Shown piece by piece: positions 1-4,904 of a DNA stretch of 8,237 nucleotides. Source of the stretch: CAZLLV01 sp964560325 (lineage in GTDB: Bacteria; Acidobacteriota; Thermoanaerobaculia; Multivoradales; DATKCC01); assembly GCA_964560325.1 (NCBI GenBank), contig CAZLLV010000054.1:1-8237 (forward strand). Direction: 5' to 3'. The notes beneath the pieces are model-generated. The model searched no databases. It was not told where the DNA came from and was given only the letters and a program-made list of their open reading frames with translations. The first letter of the stretch is position 1. Each line of letters opens with the position of its first letter. A program made the position numbers and the translations under genes.

Positions 1-369
1 AAGCTCTGGTTCGTGCTGCGGACGTTCGGGCTCGAAGGGCTGCGCCGCCGCGTCCGCCGGCACGTCGAGCTGGCCGAAGCGTTCGCCTCCTGGGTCGAGG
101 CGGACGAGCGCTTCGAGCTGGTGGTCCCGCGGTCGCTCGCGCTGGTCTGCTTCCGCCTTTGCGGCACCGATGCCGCCAACGAGACCCTCCTCGCGAACCT
201 CAACGCTTCGGGCGCCCTCTACCTCACACACACCCGCCTCGGCGGCCGCTACGCGCTCCGCATGTCGATCGGCCAGACCGGCACCGAGGAGCGGCACGTC
301 CAAGCCGCGTGGGAGCGCATCCGGGAGGAGGCGGGCCGGGTGCTCGCCGAGACGCGGGGAGCGGGATGA
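1..369 (+). CDS. Aromatic-L-amino-acid decarboxylase, C-terminal part (PLP-dependent, group II), 5' end outside window
   Basis: This is the last 122 codons of a PLP-dependent group II decarboxylase, open at the left edge of the window; the frame runs from base 1 to a TGA at 367-369. The family (aromatic amino acid / DOPA / tryptophan decarboxylases, about 470-500 residues) removes CO2 from an aromatic amino acid to give the amine in the cytoplasm. Visible hallmarks of the C-terminal domain are KLWFVLRTFGLEGL at the very start, PRSLALVCFRL in the middle, and the segments LYLTHTRLGGRYALR and GTEERHV toward the end. The PLP-binding lysine and substrate-binding residues lie upstream of the window, so activity and substrate cannot be judged. 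Its stop codon overlaps the start of the following amidase (ATGA), which implies one transcript and coupled translation. Family assignment is firm; the exact amino acid substrate is unknown. Confidence 0.92.
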   Translation, partial: KLWFVLRTFGLEGLRRRVRRHVELAEAFASWVEADERFELVVPRSLALVCFRLCGTDAANETLLANLNASGALYLTHTRLGGRYALRMSIGQTGTEERHVQAAWERIREEAGRVLAETRGAG

Positions 370-1985
370 GCGTCGCCGCCCCCGTGATCCCGGACGGTCC
401 GGCGCGGATGGGCGCCGCGGAGCTGGCCCGCCGGATTGCAGCCGGCGAGCTGTCCTCGGCCGAAGCGGTCGACGCTTGCATCGCCCGGATCGAGGAGGTC
501 AACCCGGAGCTCCACGCGGTCGTGGTCGAGCGCTTCGAGGAGGCGCGGCGGGAGGCGGCGGAGGCCGACCGGGTCCGGGCCGCGGGCGGACGGGGCGATC
601 CGCTCGGGCCCCTCCACGGCGTACCGATCACGCTCAAGGAGTCGCACTTCCTGGCCGGTACGCCGAGCAGCGGCGGCCTGCCGGCGCGCGCCGGGCACCG
701 GGCGGAGGCCGACGGCCCGCTGGTGCGCCGCCTGCGCGAGGCCGGCGCGATCGTCCTCGGCAAGACCAACTTGCCGGAGCTGCTCCTCTACCTCGAGTCG
801 GACAACCCGGTCTACGGGCGCACGCAGAACCCGTGGGACTCGGAGCGCTCCCCGGGCGGTTCGAGCGGCGGCGAGGGGGCGATCGTCGGTGCCGGCGGCT
901 CGCCGCTCGGCCTCGGAACGGACATCGGCGGCAGCATCCGGGTGCCGGCCCACGTCTGCGGCGTCCACGGCTTCAAGCCGACTACCGGGCGGCTGACCAT
1001 GATCGGCACCTACGACGCCGAGCTCTTCCCCGGGCAGCGCGCGGTGATCGGCATGCCGGGGCCGCTGGCGCGCCGGGTGGAGGACCTGGTGCTCGCCATG
1101 CGTACGCTCCTCGACGGCGGGCCGGAAATCGCGCTGCCGATGTTTCCGCGGGTGCCGCTCGCCGATCCGGCACAGATCCCGATCGACGGGCTGCGGGTCG
1201 CCTGGTACGACGACGACGGCTTCCTGCGGCCGGCGCCGGCGATCCGCCGGGCAGTGCGGCAGGCGGCGGAGGCGCTCGCGGCGCGCGGCGCGGTGGTCGA
1301 GGAGTGGCGGCCGCCCGGTGTGCCGGAGGCGATGGAGCTCTACCTCGCGCTGCTGGCGGCGGACGGCGCCGCCTGGGCGCGCGAGGCGCTCTCGTCGCCC
1401 GGCCGGCACGACCGGCGGATCGCGGACATGGGGCGGCTGGCCGGTCTCTCGCCAGCGGTCCGTTCGGCGGTCGTCGCTGCCCTCCGGCTGACCGGCCAGA
1501 AGCGGCTCGCGCGGCAGGCGAAGGGCCTCCGGCGGCGGAGCGCGTCGGCCTTCTGGAAGCTGGTGAAGCGGAAGGAGGAGTACATGGGCCGCGTCCTGGG
1601 CGGGCTCGACGGGCGGACGCCCGCGGAGGACTCGACCGCGGCGCGCTGGGACGTGCTCCTCTGCCCGCCGTCGGCCCACCCGGCGCTCCCGCACGGCGCG
1701 AGCTACCACCTGAGCGGCGCGGCGAGCTACACGATGCTCTTCAACCTGCTCGGTCTACCGGCCGGGGTGGTGGCCGCGACGCGAGTGGGCGCCGACGAGG
1801 AGTCCGACCGGCGGCGGAGCCTCGACCTCGTCGACGCGACGGCACGGAAGGTGGAGAAGGGGAGCGCGGGGCTGCCGGTCGGCGTCCAGGTCGCCGCCCG
1901 CCACTGGCAGGACGAGAAGGCCCTCGCCGTCATGGCCGCCCTCGAAGAGCACTTCTCGCAGCAGAGCGACTACCCGATCCGGTAG
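366..1985 (+). CDS. Amidase-signature family hydrolase, FAAH-like
   Basis: A 539-residue amidase of the amidase signature (AS) family, which hydrolyses amide bonds with a Ser-cisSer-Lys triad. By eye the triad is complete: Lys91 in ITLKES, Ser166 in PGGSSGGEG (cis-serine) and Ser190 in GTDIGGSIRVP (nucleophile). The Ser166-Ser190 spacing of 24 equals that of mammalian FAAH (Ser217/Ser241). The signature region 163-205, with GGEG, GGSPLGLGTD and GFKPT, is closer to FAAH than to the GatA form of the family. The N-terminal helical segment (about residues 15-75) and the C-terminal AS fold with GLPVGVQ (near residue 505) are present; length is normal. No signal peptide or N-terminal membrane helix is evident, unlike mammalian FAAH. 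I start at ATG 366, which overlaps the upstream TGA and follows GGGGAG; the frame is open further 5' but that extension reads as shadow of the decarboxylase. A likely substrate is an N-acyl amine; this is inferred from motif and neighbour. The function is not GatA, because gatB/gatC are absent nearby. Confidence 0.93.
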   Translation: MSVAAPVIPDGPARMGAAELARRIAAGELSSAEAVDACIARIEEVNPELHAVVVERFEEARREAAEADRVRAAGGRGDPLGPLHGVPITLKESHFLAGTPSSGGLPARAGHRAEADGPLVRRLREAGAIVLGKTNLPELLLYLESDNPVYGRTQNPWDSERSPGGSSGGEGAIVGAGGSPLGLGTDIGGSIRVPAHVCGVHGFKPTTGRLTMIGTYDAELFPGQRAVIGMPGPLARRVEDLVLAMRTLLDGGPEIALPMFPRVPLADPAQIPIDGLRVAWYDDDGFLRPAPAIRRAVRQAAEALAARGAVVEEWRPPGVPEAMELYLALLAADGAAWAREALSSPGRHDRRIADMGRLAGLSPAVRSAVVAALRLTGQKRLARQAKGLRRRSASAFWKLVKRKEEYMGRVLGGLDGRTPAEDSTAARWDVLLCPPSAHPALPHGASYHLSGAASYTMLFNLLGLPAGVVAATRVGADEESDRRRSLDLVDATARKVEKGSAGLPVGVQVAARHWQDEKALAVMAALEEHFSQQSDYPIR

Positions 1986-1996
1986 AAAGAGAACGA

Positions 1997-2024
1997 CCCC
2001 GGCGCGCATCCCTGCGGGCCGGGG
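1997..2024 (-). terminator. Stem-loop, probable terminator (best fit on the minus strand)
   Basis: CCCCGGC (1997-2003) pairs perfectly with GCCGGGG (2018-2024); inside, a G/G mismatch is followed by CGC/GCG and the six-base loop ATCCCT. It lies 11 bases past the amidase stop codon. On the minus strand the stem is followed by TCGTTCTCTTTCT, a T-rich tail typical of a Rho-independent terminator. On the plus strand the following bases are not T-rich, so termination of the amidase transcript here is less certain. It could serve both converging transcripts. Confidence 0.55.
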
Positions 2025-2036
2025 CCGGTGGATCTA

Positions 2037-2090
2037 CTTCGGTGGCGTGGGAACCCCGATCGCGGGGATCGTCCTCTACGCGCCACGAAG
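2037..2090. repeat. Bulged 10-bp inverted repeat with inner hairpin
   Basis: CTTCGGTGGCG (2037-2047) pairs with CGCCACGAAG (2081-2090) over 10 bp with one bulged base. Inside sits a second perfect hairpin, CCCCG (2054-2058) / CGGGG (2063-2067), with the loop ATCG. Such a two-level structure argues for a folded RNA rather than a simple operator. The strand of function is unknown; it lies within the proposed minus-strand unit, between the micro-ORF and the terminator. Confidence 0.45.
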
Positions 2091-2106
2091 GCTGTGAGAG
2101 GGGTCC

Positions 2107-2145
2107 CTAGCGGGACGCCACCTCCATCGAATCCTGTTCGTTCAC
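2107..2145 (-). CDS. 12-codon micro-ORF with perfect Shine-Dalgarno sequence
   Basis: On the minus strand a GTG codon (2145-2143) begins a frame of 12 codons, MNEQDSMEVASR, ending in TAG (2109-2107). It is proposed only because of its ribosome binding site: AAGGAGGTGATCCA (2159-2146) is complementary over 14 bases to the 3' end of 16S rRNA, with seven bases between GGAGG and GTG. The stop codon lies in a perfect hairpin (GTCCC 2103-2107 / GGGAC 2112-2116). The peptide matches no family I know. It could be a leader peptide, a true micro-protein, or the start of a gene broken by an early stop, since the frame stays open for about 58 codons beyond the TAG; those codons look arginine-rich and non-coding. 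The hairpin downstream makes a self-contained short transcript possible. Confidence 0.3.
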   Translation of the reverse strand: MNEQDSMEVASR

Positions 2146-2159
2146 TGGATCACCTCCTT
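2146..2159 (-). promoter_or_regulatory. Extended perfect Shine-Dalgarno sequence (complement of 16S 3' end)
   Basis: The plus strand reads TGGATCACCTCCTT, identical to the terminal bases of bacterial 16S rRNA; the minus strand is therefore a full-length Shine-Dalgarno sequence, correctly spaced in front of GTG 2145. A plus-strand transcript through here would instead carry an anti-Shine-Dalgarno sequence. The plus-strand bases upstream do not match 16S helix 45, so it is not a fragment of an rRNA gene in any obvious way. Confidence 0.6.
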
Positions 2160-2161
2160 CC

Positions 2162-2215
2162 TGGGCGTACCCCATATCGGCGGGTCCCACCCCGCCCGGC
2201 TCCGTGGAGCGCCCA
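2162..2215. repeat. Compound inverted repeat (outer stem with two inner hairpins)
   Basis: TGGGCG (2162-2167) pairs with CGCCCA (2210-2215). Within it are GGCGGG (2179-2184) / CCCGCC (2191-2196) with a six-base loop, and the palindrome GCTCCGTGGAGC (2199-2210), whose last base is shared with the outer stem. If transcribed from the minus strand it would fold directly upstream of the perfect ribosome binding site at 2159-2146, a position from which structure could control initiation. GC-rich composition weakens the case. Confidence 0.35.
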
Positions 2216-2286
2216 ACTCTCGTAGAGCCGCCGGAGACCGCCGCGCTGCCGTGCCGCGGTAGGTTCCGGAACTTCGAACCGGAGAC

Positions 2287-2316
2287 ATGGTGAGCCAGAG
2301 CGCCCCCGCTTGTCAA
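2287..2316 (-). promoter_or_regulatory. Possible sigma-70 promoter on the minus strand, downstream of corA
   Basis: A consensus -35 hexamer TTGACA reads on the minus strand at 2316-2311. After an 18-base spacer follows CACCAT (2292-2287), which keeps the important A at position 2 and T at position 6 of the -10 box but matches only three of six bases. Transcription would start near 2280 and run toward the micro-ORF. A perfect TTGACA is notable in DNA this rich in G+C, but the -10 match is weak. Confidence 0.3.
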
Positions 2317-2340
2317 TCCCGCGCTCCGCGACCCCTTCCT

Positions 2341-3423
2341 CTACAGCCAGCCCTTGCGCTTGAAGAAGACCAGCAAAGCGCCTGCGACGACGATCGTGAC
2401 CGCCCAGAACGCCGGGTAGCCGTACGCCCACTGGAGCTCCGGCATGTTCCACCGGCTCGCGTCGGGGTCGAAGTTCATGCCGTAGATGCCGGCAAGGAAC
2501 GTCAGCGGGATGAAGATCGACGCCAGCACGGTGAGCACCTTCATCACCTCGTTCATCCGGTTGCTCACCGTCGACATGTAGAGGTCGAGCAGGCTGGTGG
2601 CGATGTCGCGGTAGCTCTCCACGATGTCGAGCACCTGGACCGCGTGGTCGTAGCAGTCGCGCAGGAAGATGCGGGTCTCGGCACTGATCAGGGGCGACTC
2701 CAGCCGCTCGACCGCCGCCACCACCTCGCGGCCCGGCCAGGCGGCGCGGCGCAGGGTGAGGAGATCCTTCTTCGCGTCGTGGATGCCGGCGACCGTCTCC
2801 CGGCCGGGGTCGTCGATCACCTCCTCCTCGAAGCGCTCCAGCCGCTCGCCCAGCTCCTCGAGGACCGGGAAGAAGTTGTCGACCAGGCTGTCGAGGATGG
2901 CGTAGGCGAGGTAGTCGGCGCCGCAGCCGCGGATGCGTCCCTGGCCGTGGCGGATGCGCTCGCGGATCGGCTCGAACACGTCGCCCGGGATCTCCTGGAC
3001 GGTGAGCAGGAAGCCGTCGCCGAAGAAGATCGCGATCTGCTCGCTGTCGAGCCCGCGGGCCCGTCCGGCGGGCGGGTGGATGTGGCGCATCACCACGAAC
3101 AGGTGGTCGTCGAAGACCTCGACCTTCGGACGTTGCCCGGTGTTGATCACGTCCTCGAGCGACAGGATGTGCAGCCCGAAGAGGTCGCCGAGGCCGCGCA
3201 GCAGATCCACGTCGTGAACCCCCACCACGTCGATCCAGGTCACCCCCCGACCGATCTGCCGGGCGAGCGCCTCGTCGAGCGAAGACGCCGTCCACTCGTC
3301 CATCCCGTCCGGCCCGTACTCCATCACCGAGATCGAGATCTCCTCGACTCGCGGGGCCTCGGGCGGGCGCAGCGTTCCCGGGGCGGTGCCGGGCTTGGAG
3401 AAGCGCTTGGGGAAGCGGAGCAT
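2341..3423 (-). CDS. corA: CorA family magnesium/cobalt channel
   Basis: A 360-residue CorA-type divalent-cation channel of the inner membrane, which as a homopentamer takes up Mg2+ (also Co2+ or Ni2+ in some members). The large N-terminal cytoplasmic domain (about residues 25-290) includes the typical WIDVVGVHD and LHILSLEDVINTGQRPKVE segments. Then come the long stalk helix, TM1 (about 296-316) ending in the selectivity motif YGMNFD (Gly-Met-Asn 315-317), the periplasmic loop with MPEL (327-330), and TM2 (about 336-354) followed by a basic C-terminus (FKRKGWL). Length is close to the 351 residues of the Thermotoga CorA, and the GMN and MPEL motifs are the form of that subgroup. The ATG at 3423 is fixed by an in-frame TAG 12 bases upstream of it; no clear Shine-Dalgarno sequence precedes it. 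It stands alone on this strand and is divergent from the sigma-factor operon. ZntB-like efflux is unlikely given YGMN and MPEL. Confidence 0.95.
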   Translation of the reverse strand: MLRFPKRFSKPGTAPGTLRPPEAPRVEEISISVMEYGPDGMDEWTASSLDEALARQIGRGVTWIDVVGVHDVDLLRGLGDLFGLHILSLEDVINTGQRPKVEVFDDHLFVVMRHIHPPAGRARGLDSEQIAIFFGDGFLLTVQEIPGDVFEPIRERIRHGQGRIRGCGADYLAYAILDSLVDNFFPVLEELGERLERFEEEVIDDPGRETVAGIHDAKKDLLTLRRAAWPGREVVAAVERLESPLISAETRIFLRDCYDHAVQVLDIVESYRDIATSLLDLYMSTVSNRMNEVMKVLTVLASIFIPLTFLAGIYGMNFDPDASRWNMPELQWAYGYPAFWAVTIVVAGALLVFFKRKGWL

Positions 3424-3445
3424 GCGCCGGCCAGACTATCAGGCG

Positions 3446-3451
3446 TATAAT
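3446..3451 (+). promoter_or_regulatory. TATAAT -10 box ahead of the sigma-factor operon
   Basis: A perfect TATAAT stands in the 93-base divergent region between corA and the ECF gene, which would place the transcription start near 3458 and leave a leader of about 58 bases before GTG 3517. At 17-base spacing the -35 position (TGCGCC, 3423-3428) overlaps the corA start codon and does not resemble TTGACA. No ECF-type GGAAC/GTC pair was seen, so autoregulation by the encoded sigma factor is not supported from sequence. Confidence 0.4.
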
Positions 3452-3516
3452 GATTTCCGATCTCACGATTCGCCGAGCTCGCCGGCTCCGAGAGGACGCC
3501 GTGCAAGGGGCAGGAC

Positions 3517-4137
3517 GTGGCACTTCTCGACACCGAGGCCGAAGCGGTAACGACCATGCCGGAGCGACAGGACGAGTTGGCGGAAGTATTCGAGAGGTAT
3601 GCCCCCTCGATCCACCACTTCTTCGTCCGGCGTGGCTACGGTAAGGAGGAGAGCCGCGACCTGACACAGGACACCTTCGTGAAGGCGTACAAGGGGCTGT
3701 CCGGGTTCCGGGACGAGTCGACCCTCCGCACCTGGCTCCTCTCGATCGCGACGAACGTCTGGAAGAACGACCTGCGCTCGCGACAGGCCGAGAAGCGGTC
3801 GGCGGTCCAGACCGTCGAGATGGACGCCTTGCCGGTCGAGGAGGAGCCGGCGATCGAGACGGAGGGGATGGGGGTTTCGCCGAGCCGGCCCCCGAATCCG
3901 CTCGACGAGATGCTGGAGCGGGAGAGGCGGGCTCGCCTCCGGGCGGCGATCACCGAATTGCCGCCCCGGATGCGGCAGGTCGTCCACCTCCGGATCGACC
4001 GGGGGCTCAAGTACCAGGAAATCGCGGCGATCCTCCAGGTCTCGGTCGACACGGTCAAGACGCAGCTCCACCAGGCGCGCCGTCGCCTGCGGGAAGCCCT
4101 AGGCGAGTACGGCGACCTGGGGGAGGACGGATCGTGA
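3517..4137 (+). CDS. ECF-family RNA polymerase sigma factor
   Basis: A 206-residue extracytoplasmic-function sigma factor, which directs RNA polymerase to a small regulon when released from its anti-sigma factor. Region sigma-2 spans about residues 20-88 (LAEVFERYAP, SRDLTQDTFVKAYKGL, RTWLLSIATNVWKNDLR) and region sigma-4 about 141-197, with the helix-turn-helix segment YQEIAAILQVSVDTVKTQLH followed by ARRRLREAL. The linker between them (about 89-140) is long, acidic and proline-containing (VEEEPAIETEG, SRPPNP), longer than in compact ECF factors. GTG 3517 is chosen because AAGGGG ends six bases before it; ATG 3556 (residue 14) is an alternative with a weaker site. Its TGA overlaps the GTG of the anti-sigma gene by four bases, so the pair is almost certainly co-expressed in a fixed ratio. 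Family certain; the regulon is unknown. Confidence 0.95.
   Translation: MALLDTEAEAVTTMPERQDELAEVFERYAPSIHHFFVRRGYGKEESRDLTQDTFVKAYKGLSGFRDESTLRTWLLSIATNVWKNDLRSRQAEKRSAVQTVEMDALPVEEEPAIETEGMGVSPSRPPNPLDEMLERERRARLRAAITELPPRMRQVVHLRIDRGLKYQEIAAILQVSVDTVKTQLHQARRRLREALGEYGDLGEDGS
4122..4136 (+). promoter_or_regulatory. Ribosome binding site deciding the anti-sigma start
   Basis: GGAGG at 4122-4126 is followed by a seven-base spacer and GTG at 4134-4136, ideal spacing. This favours GTG 4134, overlapping the sigma-factor stop, over ATG 4146 (residue 5), which has a less regular GAGG six bases upstream. Confidence 0.7.
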
Positions 4138-4904
4138 GGGAGACGATGGGCGAGAGCGACGAGCGGCTGGACGCGGCGATCCGCGAGGCTCTGGCGGAGG
4201 AGCGCGCCGCGCCGCCGGGGGAGCACCCCGACCCGGAGGTGCTGCTCGCCTACCACGAGGGCGAGCTCTCCGAGGACGAGGCCGAGGGCGTGCGGGAGCA
4301 CGTGGCGGCGTGCGAGGCCTGCGCGGACGTGATCCTCGACTTCGCCGCCTTCCCGGCTCTCGAGCCGCCTTCGGAGGAGGATCGGCTGACGCCTGCGGAG
4401 CTGCGGCACGATCGGGAAGCGCTCGAGGCACGGATCGGCGCCGGCCGGCACCCGTGGTGGAGCCGCTCCGAGTACGCCGCGCTACCCGCGGCGGCGGTCT
4501 TCCTGCTGGCGGCGCTGGGGCTCGGGATCTGGGGCTGGCAACTGCGGGGGAACGTGATGGAGCTCCAGGAGGCCAGCAGCGTCGAGCTGGTCACGCTTTC
4601 GGAGGTTTCCGAAGTCGATCGCGGTGGACAGCCCACCGTCGTCCACCTGGATGCGGAGGGGCCGGTGGTGTTCTTCCTCCCCCGGCCGAGCGCGGGCCTC
4701 GCCCGCTACTCGCTCGACCTCCGGACGCCGGACGACGGCCTCGCGCTCCGGGAGCTCGAGGTCGAGGAGCAGGATCTCGGAGGCTTCGCCGTTCGGCTGC
4801 CGCGCGACCTCTTCGAGCCGGGGGAGAACGTCCTGGAGCTCTACGGCCACCGCGAGGGAGAGCGCGTCCTGCTGGCACAGTACCCGGTGGTCGCCGCACC
4901 GTGA
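4134..4904 (+). CDS. Zinc-binding (ZAS/zf-HC2) membrane anti-sigma factor
   Basis: A 256-residue predicted single-pass inner-membrane protein that would hold the adjacent ECF sigma factor inactive. The cytoplasmic N-terminus carries the ZAS zinc-finger pattern: His41 (LAYHEGELS), then His56, Cys60 and Cys63 in REHVAACEAC (H-x3-C-x2-C). A hydrophobic segment at about 115-136 (ALPAAAVFLLAALGLGIWGW) is the membrane span. The remaining 120 or so residues form a probable periplasmic, beta-strand-rich domain that I do not recognise as a named sensor; it contains RYSLDLRTPD and ends with VLELYGHREGERVLLAQY. The gene overlaps both neighbours by four bases (GTGA), placing sigma factor, anti-sigma and CHAT protein in one coupled operon. 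Release could be by proteolysis or by ligand binding to the outer domain; the sequence does not decide. Confidence 0.9.
   Translation: MRETMGESDERLDAAIREALAEERAAPPGEHPDPEVLLAYHEGELSEDEAEGVREHVAACEACADVILDFAAFPALEPPSEEDRLTPAELRHDREALEARIGAGRHPWWSRSEYAALPAAAVFLLAALGLGIWGWQLRGNVMELQEASSVELVTLSEVSEVDRGGQPTVVHLDAEGPVVFFLPRPSAGLARYSLDLRTPDDGLALRELEVEEQDLGGFAVRLPRDLFEPGENVLELYGHREGERVLLAQYPVVAAP

Larger units (their letters stand above)
1986..2340. other. Gene-free interval rich in inverted repeats between amidase and corA
   Basis: This 355-base stretch between two convergent genes contains no convincing long coding region on either strand: the open frames crossing it are arginine/glycine/proline-rich shadows. 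It holds, from left to right, a GC hairpin with a T-rich minus-strand tail (1997-2024), a long bulged inverted repeat (2037-2090), a small perfect hairpin (2103-2116), a 12-codon minus-strand ORF with a perfect ribosome binding site (2107-2159), a compound inverted repeat (2162-2215), and a minus-strand consensus TTGACA (2311-2316). Together these could form a minus-strand transcription unit of about 280-290 nucleotides from about 2280 to about 1990, i.e. a structured RNA or leader with a micro-ORF. G+C-rich DNA makes stems by chance, so the unit is a hypothesis. No match to RNase P RNA, SRP RNA or tmRNA motifs was recognised. Confidence 0.4.

Noticed and set aside
159..365. In-frame 5' extension of the amidase
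   Set aside because: It overlaps the decarboxylase coding frame, is rich in Arg/Pro/His as expected for an out-of-frame reading, and ATG 366 has a ribosome binding site and the typical amidase N-terminus follows.
170..2110. 646-codon plus-strand frame overlapping the amidase
   Set aside because: Composition is almost entirely Arg/Gly/Ala/Pro, with no domain, and it competes with the well-conserved amidase frame.
2146..2159. Fragment of a 16S rRNA gene 3' end on the plus strand
   Set aside because: Only the final 14-15 bases match; the preceding plus-strand bases show no helix 45 or decoding-region sequence, and no rRNA lies upstream. The minus-strand ribosome binding site reading explains it better.
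2264..2285. tRNA-like TTCGAA motif on the minus strand (CCGGTTCGAAGTTCCGG)
   Set aside because: The stem lengths do not give a proper T-arm and there is no acceptor stem, D-arm or anticodon arm around it.
4310..4900. In-frame 5' extension of the CHAT protein across the anti-sigma gene
   Set aside because: The extension is low-complexity Arg/Gly/Pro/Ala shadow of the anti-sigma frame; GTG 4901 gives a proper lipoprotein signal peptide and a GTGA overlap.
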